DNA of 64,000 nt, from the NCBI GenBank assembly GCA_016929095.1, contig JAFGJM010000033.1, forward strand, positions 62,001 to 126,000, written 5' to 3'. Source of the stretch: Anaerolineales bacterium. GTDB taxonomy: Bacteria; Chloroflexota; Anaerolineae; Anaerolineales; UBA4823. The notes beneath the pieces are model-generated. The model searched no databases, had not been told where the DNA came from, and saw only the letters and a program-made list of their open reading frames with translations. Shown piece after piece: positions 25,624-34,542 of this stretch; position 1 is the first letter of the stretch; each line of letters opens with the position of its first letter. The position numbers and the translations under genes are program-made.

Positions 25624-28155
25624 ATGGATGAAATTCTTTTAGGCGCGGTTCAGCATCTACTCGAAGAGATTGATGCCGTTGTACAAGATCTGTTGGTGGT
25701 CGAGATTGATTGGGGAGATTTAACGCCTCAGGTATCTAATGAATCTATTACGTGCCGGTTTCAAAATGCCGACTGGCAATTGATCTACACCGAATCGGAA
25801 TTAGAACTGCGCAGAACATTATGCCAGCATGGCGAACGAGTGATTGGGTTAATCCACAGCGCGGGCAAATTTCAACTTCCTCTGGACCTTCGCCAGCGCA
25901 TATCGGGGGGAGCGCCCAAACACTTGGGATTGCGGCATTATTTTTATGCCGTCACAAAACGTACCTGGCCTACCGAGGTAGATTATCCGGATTGGAAGAA
26001 AACCATTGAAAACCATTCCAGAGAACTCGTCAGGCTGTCAGAACAAAAAGGAGCGCTGCAATGGGCTGTTAGCCGAGATGATTTGGAGAAGATGATCGTT
26101 CAAGTTGCATTTGGTCTGGATGTTGAAAACAAAACAGTTTATCAGATTATCGCTGATCTGCTCACCAGTCAGAGAAAATCAGGTAGTCACCCAAGCGACC
26201 TGGAAAGATCGCTGTTGAATAGTCGTTTGCGGGTGAGCCAAACCAATTGGTCGGATGTTATTTATTGGGCGATCGAGAGCGGCGGTAGGGCTGAAGACCT
26301 GGTGCGCACCGGGGTCATTATGGCGGCAGAGCAAAAGGCTAATCTTCTCCCGAATTGGGGGAATCTAAACAGCTTACGAGCTTTATTGGTTAATGAGAAT
26401 CAGATGGCCGAAAAAAATGCCATTGAGACCGTAATTGATTTATCAGTAGGTACGCTTGAGTATTTGCATCCTTCCACGCGCCAATCTTTGCTAAAAAATG
26501 CAGAGTCGATGGTGGAAAATGTACTGCCTCAAGAAGCCTATAATCCCTGGTTTCAGGGTGCACTAGAGCGCGAAATACAACGTATCGCCAGACAATTAGC
26601 ATCTCACCAAGCACAAGCTTCTGCCAGAATTGAGCCCCTCAAGAAACACATCTTCGCCAACCAATACAACTTGGCGCTGGATGTGCTCAACGAGATGAGT
26701 ATATTGCTGAGCTCCTGGAATACGATTGAAGAGCAACTGAACTCAACAAATGATGTGTTCAATTGGGCAAGTTGGTATTCAACGCAAGGATCACACCTGG
26801 ATTTATGTGCCTTGCGATTAATGCATATGAAAAACCAGGCAACCGGTCTAAATGAACATATTGATCATTTGTTAAACGGCTACTGGAAAAAAAGAAGTGA
26901 CTTGAACAAACAATTTGGACAGACTTACATCCAAAATTACGAAGCGGCGTTACATGATAAGGGCAAAAATCTGTTTGGCACGAACCGGATTCTGGAGTGG
27001 CGGGTGCGCCCGCTGCTTCAAAAGGGGAAACAAGTTTTATTAGTGATCGTTGATGGCATGGCCTACCCGCTCTTCTGGCATTTAATGTCTCAAATGGAGG
27101 CGCAGCGCCCGTCAGTATATATCCATAGTCCCGAATCAGTGCTGGCGTTATTACCTTCCGTAACGTCTGTGTCCCGAAAAGCCATCTTTTTAAACGCCTT
27201 ACCCACCGACCGCCTGGATGATGAACAAACCTACGAGGGAAAAGCGCGCGCCAGTGAAATTAAAGCGCTTTCCAAGACATTCCCCAACCATCATGTAAAG
27301 CTGTACAACAAATCAAACCTGAACGGAGGGCAGGAATTACTGACAGATTTGCAGTTCAGCCGGGCGAATCTGGTAGTTGTGATTTATAACGTCGTTGATG
27401 ATGATTTGAAATCTGCAACGACCAGTGTGCGATTGCCACGCCTGGAAGATTTTGGCTCATTGATGAACGCTGTTAACCACGCACTGCGCGTGGGATGGGA
27501 AGTGATCGTTACCGCTGATCACGGCCATACCTGGTATCTTGATAAAAGTTATCGGCTCGGGGAAATTCGTGCAGGCGATGGAGAGCGTTTCTTGTCCGTC
27601 CAATCCAATGAAGTTGTATCTTCAGATGCTGTTGTTACCCAAGATGCAAATATTGTGCGCCTCCAAGATGGGCAGCAAATCGCTTTTCTCACGGCAACCG
27701 GTGCATATTATGGCCACAATCCTAGGCGCGGCTTTCATGGGGGGGCTAGCCTTGAAGAAATCGTTGTCCCGTGTGTTTCGTTAACTTACGAGCGATCTCA
27801 CCTAGTCATAAACCAAATTGACACCAAAATGTATCAAGGGGAAGGCGAAACGGATCAGGCTGCTTACGACCTGAGTAGTGTTTCCGTGAATCTTCCGAGT
27901 GGGAAAATAGTTCGCATTGATCTGCCATTTTCTCTTTCGCAATTAGAAGCGCGGCTATTGCAAACAATTGCGCGTTTAGGCCAGGCCAGCGAAGCTGAAC
28001 TCAAAAAAGTCTTGGGTACGCGCCGGGTTAGCGGCCCAATAGCTAATTTGCGAGAACGGTTGGCTGCTGCTGGCCCGAAGTATGATTTTATTGAAGAGAA
28101 AGGCACTGGACCAGATGGTGTTATCTTCCACTTCCGACAGGAGCTTTTGAAATAG
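25624..28155 (+). CDS. pglZ: PglZ, BREX alkaline-phosphatase-superfamily protein
   Basis: 843 residues. The phosphatase-like core begins with LLVIVDGMAYPLFWHL near residue 471 and continues to VTADHGHTWYLDK near residue 629 and FHGGASLEEIVVPCVSL near residue 703. All three are hallmarks of the PglZ domain (PF08665), with Asp and His metal ligands. The N-terminal 450 residues are the usual variable helical part. PglZ is the defining protein of all BREX types and has been linked to nuclease or phosphodiester chemistry. It is flanked by short gaps on both sides, inside the operon. Confidence 0.92.
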   Translation: MDEILLGAVQHLLEEIDAVVQDLLVVEIDWGDLTPQVSNESITCRFQNADWQLIYTESELELRRTLCQHGERVIGLIHSAGKFQLPLDLRQRISGGAPKHLGLRHYFYAVTKRTWPTEVDYPDWKKTIENHSRELVRLSEQKGALQWAVSRDDLEKMIVQVAFGLDVENKTVYQIIADLLTSQRKSGSHPSDLERSLLNSRLRVSQTNWSDVIYWAIESGGRAEDLVRTGVIMAAEQKANLLPNWGNLNSLRALLVNENQMAEKNAIETVIDLSVGTLEYLHPSTRQSLLKNAESMVENVLPQEAYNPWFQGALEREIQRIARQLASHQAQASARIEPLKKHIFANQYNLALDVLNEMSILLSSWNTIEEQLNSTNDVFNWASWYSTQGSHLDLCALRLMHMKNQATGLNEHIDHLLNGYWKKRSDLNKQFGQTYIQNYEAALHDKGKNLFGTNRILEWRVRPLLQKGKQVLLVIVDGMAYPLFWHLMSQMEAQRPSVYIHSPESVLALLPSVTSVSRKAIFLNALPTDRLDDEQTYEGKARASEIKALSKTFPNHHVKLYNKSNLNGGQELLTDLQFSRANLVVVIYNVVDDDLKSATTSVRLPRLEDFGSLMNAVNHALRVGWEVIVTADHGHTWYLDKSYRLGEIRAGDGERFLSVQSNEVVSSDAVVTQDANIVRLQDGQQIAFLTATGAYYGHNPRRGFHGGASLEEIVVPCVSLTYERSHLVINQIDTKMYQGEGETDQAAYDLSSVSVNLPSGKIVRIDLPFSLSQLEARLLQTIARLGQASEAELKKVLGTRRVSGPIANLRERLAAAGPKYDFIEEKGTGPDGVIFHFRQELLK

Positions 28156-28164
28156 GAGCGTTTT

Positions 28165-30177
28165 GTGACCGTAGAACTTTGGATAGGCAAGGAATTTGAA
28201 ACCACTCATGAGATGAGCGCCTTGCGCTCATTCCTCTCACAGATGCAGGCGCGTTTCAGCAATGCCAAGGATCTGTATTTGATCCTGGCGAATTTTTTTT
28301 GCGAAGGTTCAGAAATAGATTTGGCGGTTATCAAAGAAAGAACTGTAATTGTTATCGAGTTGAAAGAATGCGACCAACCTGTTATCGGAAGCCAAAACGG
28401 AGATTGGGAAATTTTCGGAAATGGCTACTTGAACGTAGGTAGATTGAACCCTTATCAACAGGTGCGCGAATATCGTTATGCGTTGATGAATTACCTTTCT
28501 CGGACAAGATACGAATTCATGGATCGCCAAAAAGCACACCAGGTAAGCTTTGAGCACGTATCTGGGTTGGTAGCTTTCTCTCCCACCATGTCCGCCCAAA
28601 CGAAAATTGATATTCCTGCCAGGGATAAAAAATGGTTTGGCGTGGTTGGCCTGGATAATTTATGGAAAGAGATCGCCGACAGGCGCAGCACCAAGATCAA
28701 TATCAATCATGGCGAGGCTCGGAAGTTCGCGGCTCAAACATTGAGATTAAAGCGCGTCGATATCCAAGAGTATCTAACTGGTACAGATCGCGTAGATGAA
28801 CATCCGAAGATCATGCCGGTGCAAAAACCTGAACCTGTGAAGCCAGTCGCAAAATCATCGATCAATGGTCTTTCACTGAGAACCGATCTAGATCGCTTAA
28901 CTCAACCTGTGGCCTTGGATATTATTAACGCATTACGACGCGGCACCGTGCCTCAGACAGGGTTGGAATTCTTAGCGGTGGGTCTAGAGCGAGAAATGCG
29001 CAGTATAACCAGCCAGCTAAAACACATTCTCACCGGGCGAGGCGATTTTAAGTTTATTCGTGGCGCATATGGCGCCGGGAAAACATTCCTAAGCGCTCTG
29101 ACTCTTGAGGAAGCGCTGCAAAATGGCTTTGTGGTCAGTTATGTTGTGGTATCGACCGACACGCCGCTTTACAAGCTGGAAGCAATCTATCACAGGATGG
29201 TAAGTAATCTGCGCACGCGTGGTCAAGTCAGCGGCGCTCTGAAAGGCATTATTGACCGTTGGCTTTATTTAATCGAGGATAAAGTCATTGAGCTTGAAGG
29301 CTTTGATGAAGACGATCCCCGACTTACCGAACAGGTCCTTTACCAGATCGAAAATGATTTGTCGGAAGTAGCCAGTTTTCACTCTGCATTTAGCGCAGTG
29401 ATTCGTGGATACTACCATGCTCAATTGGAAGATGACTATCCCACTGCCCAGGCGTTATTAGGGTGGTTGGCTGGCGAGGCGCAAATCAGCGCCCAAGTAA
29501 AACGCAAGGTAAATATAAAGGGAGAGATTGACAATACCGTCGCTCTAGAGTTTTTGAGAGCCGTGAATGCAATTGCGCGCAAAGCCGGTATGTCCGGTTT
29601 AGCGATTGTGTTTGACGAAGTTGAAACTGTGCAGCGTTTGCGCCGGCCTCAACGAGAACAAAGCTTGAACACATTGCGCCAAATGGTTGATGCCATTGAT
29701 CATGGTGAATTCCCCTATACATACTTAATGTTTACCGGGACGCCGGGCTTTTTTGAGGATCGCCAAGGGGTGCCATCTTTGCAGCCATTACACGATCGCA
29801 TCAAGTTGGACAAACCCGACGATGCTTTTCCAAATCCTGAACTACCCCAGATTGTATTGCCAAAGTTCGATGCCCAAAAATTGCACGCTGTAGCTGATAA
29901 AGTGACACAAATCTATGAAACTGCCTATGATCCGATCGATCGTTCAAGGATCACGGATATTTTTGTTAATTTCATGATTGCTGAAGTTACCAGTAAGTTC
30001 GGTGGGCGGGTAGATATTGTACCGCGCCAGTTTATCCGTGATTTTATCAACGTATTGGACAAGGTTCGGCAATATGCCGAATATAACCCGGACGCCGAAT
30101 ATGAGTTTGATCAATCGGCAACACAAGATGATCTAACTCCGGTTGAAGAAGAAACCATTTCTCCGTTGACTTTTTAA
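28165..30177 (+). CDS. brxD: NERD-domain fused to BrxD ATPase
   Basis: 670 residues, starting at GTG 28165 with AGGAGCG in front. Residues 1-165 form a NERD-like nuclease-related domain: SEIDLAVIKERTVIVIELKEC carries the acidic/Lys core of PD-(D/E)XK-type folds. Residues 240-620 are BrxD (DUF2791): Walker A RGAYGAGKTFLSALTL near residue 300, and Walker B GLAIVFDEVETVQRLRRPQR near residue 480. BrxD occurs in type 2 and type 6 BREX. NERD domains are known in this setting on the PglW kinase of type 2, to my memory, but no kinase gene is present here. The fusion may bring the PglW-type DNA function into BrxD. Confidence 0.83.
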   Translation: MTVELWIGKEFETTHEMSALRSFLSQMQARFSNAKDLYLILANFFCEGSEIDLAVIKERTVIVIELKECDQPVIGSQNGDWEIFGNGYLNVGRLNPYQQVREYRYALMNYLSRTRYEFMDRQKAHQVSFEHVSGLVAFSPTMSAQTKIDIPARDKKWFGVVGLDNLWKEIADRRSTKININHGEARKFAAQTLRLKRVDIQEYLTGTDRVDEHPKIMPVQKPEPVKPVAKSSINGLSLRTDLDRLTQPVALDIINALRRGTVPQTGLEFLAVGLEREMRSITSQLKHILTGRGDFKFIRGAYGAGKTFLSALTLEEALQNGFVVSYVVVSTDTPLYKLEAIYHRMVSNLRTRGQVSGALKGIIDRWLYLIEDKVIELEGFDEDDPRLTEQVLYQIENDLSEVASFHSAFSAVIRGYYHAQLEDDYPTAQALLGWLAGEAQISAQVKRKVNIKGEIDNTVALEFLRAVNAIARKAGMSGLAIVFDEVETVQRLRRPQREQSLNTLRQMVDAIDHGEFPYTYLMFTGTPGFFEDRQGVPSLQPLHDRIKLDKPDDAFPNPELPQIVLPKFDAQKLHAVADKVTQIYETAYDPIDRSRITDIFVNFMIAEVTSKFGGRVDIVPRQFIRDFINVLDKVRQYAEYNPDAEYEFDQSATQDDLTPVEEETISPLTF

Positions 30178-30180
30178 GCT

Positions 30181-32313
30181 ATGGTTGAAAGCGCCTTCTT
30201 TACGCTTAATACCCGCCTCCAGGACGGGATTGCCCATAACTTGGGTTGGGCATCTTTGCGTCCAGTACAAGAATTAACCATAAACGCCGTTCTATGTGGA
30301 AATAACTGCGTGGTATTAGCCCCAACAGCTGGGGGAAAAACAGAAGCGGCTTTTTTCCCTATCCTGGATCTGATCTATAAAGAACAACGAAAACCTGTCA
30401 GCGTTTTATACATTTCCCCTCTCCGTGCTCTACTCAACAACCAGGAACCCCGATTAAAAAGGTTAGCCCAAATAGTTGGATTGGATGCATTCAAGTGGCA
30501 TGGGGATGTCCCCCAGACGGCCCGCCGCCGTTTTTTAGCTGAACCATGTCACCTGCTGATGATTACCCCGGAGTCGCTTGAAGTGATTATGATGTCGCCT
30601 ATGATTGATAAGGCGCGGTTGTTTTCATCTTTGCGATTTACCGTGATTGATGAAATTCATAATTTTGCTTCTGGGGATAGGGGGGCGCATCTCCTGGCGG
30701 TCTTAGAGAGGATCAAACGTTATACAGAGAACGATATCCAAAGGATCGGGTTATCCGCTACAGTGGGTAACCCAACGATTACCGCGGCATGGATGCAGGG
30801 TTCTAGCCGTCGTCCATCCGTTGTCGTTGATCCGCCAGAAGCGCCTGCGTCGCGTTTAATCCGCATTGACATTTACGACGACGATGGAGAATTAGCGCAG
30901 AAGGTAGCCCCGCGAGTTGTGGGGAGAAAAACGCTTTTCTTCGTAGAAGGCCGGCGTTTGGCGGAAGGGGTTAAACAGGCTTTAGCAGATGTATCCACAA
31001 TCAGTTACGTGCATCATTCATCTGTGGGTCGAGAATTACGTGAAGAAGTTGAGCAATCATTTACCTATGGACATGAAAATCAATGTATTGTGTGCACCAG
31101 CACGATGGAGCTTGGTATTGATGTAGGTGATTTGGACGCTGTCCTCCAACTAGACGCTCCAACTACGGTCTCGTCATTTTTGCAAAGGTTGGGACGCACC
31201 GGTCGCCGCTCCGAAACACAGGCCGAGATGAATTTCTACTGTGGCGATGAGATAGCTTTATTACGGGCAGTAGCTTTGGTTAATTTAGCCCGCAAAAAAT
31301 GGGTTGAACCCGTTATCCCTTCACAACGCGCCTTTCATGTCCTAATCCACCAGGTGCTTGCACAAGCTCTTCAACATTACGGTGCAACTAGATCTCAACT
31401 ATGGGAACTATGTCAAACTGCAACCCCCTTCCAGAACATCCAATATGATGAATTTGATCAAATTCTAACCCATCTTATTTACGAAGATATATTGCATCAA
31501 GCGGATGGGTTGATGGTTATGGGTAAAGCGGGCGAAAAAAGATATGGGAAGAAGAATTTTCTAGAACTATATTCGGTATTCGAAACGCCAGAAGAAATCA
31601 AAGTGCTTACAACAAATAATCGTTTGGTAGGTTCCCTGCAATCGTGGTTTATCGAGCAAGTATATCAGAGTGAAAGCTTTATTTTTACACTGGCAGGGCA
31701 GGCCTGGAAAGTTCAATATCTTGATTTTGAAGCAGCAATAATGTATGTCGTTCCTGCTCCCAAAGGTTCCATTCCACGATGGGGCGGGGCTGGGGCGTTA
31801 TTGAGCCGTGAAGTCGTTGAAGAAATGCTTGCTATATTACGAGCGGACGAAGTTTATCCATTCGTAACCCATAAAGCTCAATCGCAGCTGGAAAGAATGC
31901 GATCACATTGGAAGGATATCGTTTGGGATCACCACCCAACGCTGGATGTACATGGCCGTGAGTGGGTCATGTACACTTTTGCTGGAGATCGAATTAACCT
32001 ACTCCTGGCACGCTCTATTTCTATGGAATTAGGCTGTGAAGTCAATGGCGATAGCTTTTCACTTCGCATTAAGCCGCCTACACACGTGCCTCTGGCAGAA
32101 CACGAAATTCTCGCAACAATAAAATCAATCCAAACGCCCGACTATTTTTCGCAAGAACGCATCATGATCCTGGCAAGATCGCTCCCCAAAAGCCGGTTGA
32201 GTAAATTTCAAACTTTATTACCTCCAGAGATCGAAGCAAAGTTTATCGCGGAAAGGTTATTTGATGTGGATGGTTTACTGGGATGGTTAGATGAGCAAAA
32301 ACTTCAGTGGTAA
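30181..32313 (+). CDS. brxHI: BrxHI, Lhr-like superfamily 2 helicase of BREX
   Basis: 710 residues. Motif I APTAGGKTEAAFFPILD is near residue 48, motif II VIDEIHNFASG near residue 155, GLSATVGNP near residue 195, CTSTMELGIDVGDLDAV near residue 309 and the arginine finger RLGRTGRRSE near residue 337. The helicase core resembles Lhr. The C-terminal half is the BrxHI-specific domain. It follows brxD with a 3-bp gap, the conserved brxD-brxHI order of BREX types 2 and 6, and closes the BREX part of the island. The following 123 bp before the next system hold no gene. Confidence 0.87.
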   Translation: MVESAFFTLNTRLQDGIAHNLGWASLRPVQELTINAVLCGNNCVVLAPTAGGKTEAAFFPILDLIYKEQRKPVSVLYISPLRALLNNQEPRLKRLAQIVGLDAFKWHGDVPQTARRRFLAEPCHLLMITPESLEVIMMSPMIDKARLFSSLRFTVIDEIHNFASGDRGAHLLAVLERIKRYTENDIQRIGLSATVGNPTITAAWMQGSSRRPSVVVDPPEAPASRLIRIDIYDDDGELAQKVAPRVVGRKTLFFVEGRRLAEGVKQALADVSTISYVHHSSVGRELREEVEQSFTYGHENQCIVCTSTMELGIDVGDLDAVLQLDAPTTVSSFLQRLGRTGRRSETQAEMNFYCGDEIALLRAVALVNLARKKWVEPVIPSQRAFHVLIHQVLAQALQHYGATRSQLWELCQTATPFQNIQYDEFDQILTHLIYEDILHQADGLMVMGKAGEKRYGKKNFLELYSVFETPEEIKVLTTNNRLVGSLQSWFIEQVYQSESFIFTLAGQAWKVQYLDFEAAIMYVVPAPKGSIPRWGGAGALLSREVVEEMLAILRADEVYPFVTHKAQSQLERMRSHWKDIVWDHHPTLDVHGREWVMYTFAGDRINLLLARSISMELGCEVNGDSFSLRIKPPTHVPLAEHEILATIKSIQTPDYFSQERIMILARSLPKSRLSKFQTLLPPEIEAKFIAERLFDVDGLLGWLDEQKLQW

Positions 32314-32436
32314 GGGAAGAATACAACTGTGTTAGATTTTATTCAATCTGGTGAACTAGCAAGAATGCTCAGTTTGAGTATACCAATCGGATCATTCAGG
32401 AAGTTGTGATCATGAAAATAAACTAGATTCTATTCG

Positions 32437-34542
32437 ATGCAATATCACCGCATAACAAAAGATGGGAGATGGTTTTCGGTGTACATAAAGAAATTGACAA
32501 TCAAAAATTTTCGCCTTCTACAAAATGTAGAGCTACAACTTGAGGAAAAGACAACAGTCATTGTTGGCCGGAATAATTGTGGCAAAACATCACTAACCGA
32601 ATTGTTTCGCCGGCTTACTAAAAGTGATCCCAAATTTAGATTTGAAGATTTCTCGCTTAGTGTGCATGAGCAATTCTGGGAAGCCTTCAATTTATTTCAG
32701 CAAGATTCAGAAGAGACCTCTATCCGAAAAATTCTTCCCAAGATTAATATTCAATTGACAATCGAATATGGGGATAATATTGTTGATTTAGGACCGCTAA
32801 GCAGTTTTATTATTGACCTTGAACCCGAATGCACAATAACAAACGTGAATATTGTTTACTCACTCGAAGATGGGAAAATTCAAGCTCTGTTTGATAACTT
32901 GGAAACCGAGAAACAAAAATTCTTTAAAGCTTTGAAAGAACGAGTCCCCAAATTCTTTAAAATAACTGTCGAGGCAGAAGATCCCAACGATCAAACAAAT
33001 ATAAATGCGCTTGATTGGTCAAATGTGCGAGCATTGCTGCAAATTGGGTTCATCAACGCCCAACGTGCTTTAGATGATACAACAGGTACGGATAAAGCAA
33101 TTTTGGGTAAGATTATAGAGGCTCTTTTTACTGCAGCAAAAATTGAAACTGCGCCCCCTGATGTTCAAGATCCCGCTATACAACTACAAAATGCGGTTCA
33201 GAGTATTCAAACGGATTTAGATAGCAATTTCAACGAACAACTTAGCCGGCTAATACCCACCTTCAACCTTTTTGGTTATCCTGGCTTAAGCGATCCAAAC
33301 CTCCGCACAGAAACGATCTTGGATGTAGAACGGCTTTTATCAAATCACACAACAATTGGTTACGAGGGTGTAAATGGCATCAACCTACCGGAATCATACA
33401 ATGGACTTGGACCAAGAAATCTAATTTTCATTCTCCTGAAGCTGCTGGAGTTTTTTAGATCCTATACAACAAAGCAGCCAGCTCCAGGCATCCAAATGGT
33501 CTTCATTGAAGAACCTGAAGCCCATCTTCATCCTCAAATGCAAAATGTATTCATCCGGAAATTGACGGAGATTGCTACCTTCTTTGCAAAAACGTATAAC
33601 GAGGGGAATCCCTGGCCGGTTCAATTTATCGTTACAACTCATTCATCACATATAGCAAACGAGACATCTTTTGACTCAATGCGTTATTTTCTTGCACAGC
33701 CGTGTAAGAATTGTCGAGGAGTTTACAAAACCATCGTCAAGGATCTTCGATCTGGTTTAAGTACAGAGACTGAAGAAAATCGAAAGTTTTTACATAAATA
33801 CATGACACTCACTCGATGCGACCTCCTTTTTGCTGACCGAGCTGTACTTATTGAAGGCCCAACAGAACGGCTTTTACTACCAAAGATAATTGAAAAGGTA
33901 GATGCAGAACAAACAGACGACGAGAAGCTGTCGAGCCAATATTTAAGTGTTATCGAAGTAGGCGGCGCGTACGCCCATATCTTTTTTAACCTAATTGATT
34001 TTTTGAACCTTAGAACCCTGATCATAACTGATTTAGATACTGTAAATAGGGAGGCCAATCGAGCCAAATGCAAAGTGTCTGAGGGTACTCATTCTAGTAA
34101 TAGTTGTCTCAACAAATGGTTTGCTGGAGAGAATGGTGAACATCCTACGAAGAACGAACTTCTCGCTAAAGGCACAGTCGATAAGATAAGGAATAATCGA
34201 CGTTTGACATACCAAATTCCACATTCAGATGGAGATGCTTGTGGGCGTAGTTTTGAAGACGCATTTATGCTCGCAAATCCTGCTATTTTTAGCATAACTG
34301 GGATCACACAACAAGAAAGGGAAGAACAAGCCTGGACATGCGCAGAGAAGGTCGACAAGGTTGATTTTGCACTAGAATACGCGATTACGAAAACGGATTG
34401 GAATGTGCCTCGCTACATTAAGGAGGGGCTTGAATGGCTCGCACAAAAACCTGAAGTCATCCCTAATTTAGAAGTACAACAAGATGAGACCAAAAATATA
34501 GAATTAGCGGACCATCAAAACCAGGAGAATAACGATGCTTGA
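32437..34542 (+). CDS. gajA: GajA-like OLD-family endonuclease (ABC ATPase plus TOPRIM)
   Basis: Walker A VGRNNCGKTSLTELF is near residue 43, the ABC signature region LGPRNLIFILLKLLEF near residue 324, and Walker B MVFIEEPEAHLHPQMQ near residue 354. The TOPRIM domain has LIEGPTERLLLPKII near residue 471, with the conserved Glu, and the metal-binding LIITDLDTVNR near residue 529. At up to 701 residues it is longer than the model Gabija GajA. The ATG at 32437 lacks a ribosome site; GTG 32479 (VYIKKLTIKNFRL) has GGGAG upstream and is the better biological start. The next gene is a UvrD-like helicase overlapping by 8 bp, the Gabija arrangement. The pair is AT-richer than the BREX genes. Confidence 0.82.
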   Translation: MQYHRITKDGRWFSVYIKKLTIKNFRLLQNVELQLEEKTTVIVGRNNCGKTSLTELFRRLTKSDPKFRFEDFSLSVHEQFWEAFNLFQQDSEETSIRKILPKINIQLTIEYGDNIVDLGPLSSFIIDLEPECTITNVNIVYSLEDGKIQALFDNLETEKQKFFKALKERVPKFFKITVEAEDPNDQTNINALDWSNVRALLQIGFINAQRALDDTTGTDKAILGKIIEALFTAAKIETAPPDVQDPAIQLQNAVQSIQTDLDSNFNEQLSRLIPTFNLFGYPGLSDPNLRTETILDVERLLSNHTTIGYEGVNGINLPESYNGLGPRNLIFILLKLLEFFRSYTTKQPAPGIQMVFIEEPEAHLHPQMQNVFIRKLTEIATFFAKTYNEGNPWPVQFIVTTHSSHIANETSFDSMRYFLAQPCKNCRGVYKTIVKDLRSGLSTETEENRKFLHKYMTLTRCDLLFADRAVLIEGPTERLLLPKIIEKVDAEQTDDEKLSSQYLSVIEVGGAYAHIFFNLIDFLNLRTLIITDLDTVNREANRAKCKVSEGTHSSNSCLNKWFAGENGEHPTKNELLAKGTVDKIRNNRRLTYQIPHSDGDACGRSFEDAFMLANPAIFSITGITQQEREEQAWTCAEKVDKVDFALEYAITKTDWNVPRYIKEGLEWLAQKPEVIPNLEVQQDETKNIELADHQNQENNDA

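Noticed and set aside
28165-30177. PglW kinase of type 2 BREX
   Set aside because: The NERD-like start is followed by a BrxD ATPase, with no protein-kinase motifs in the chain or nearby.
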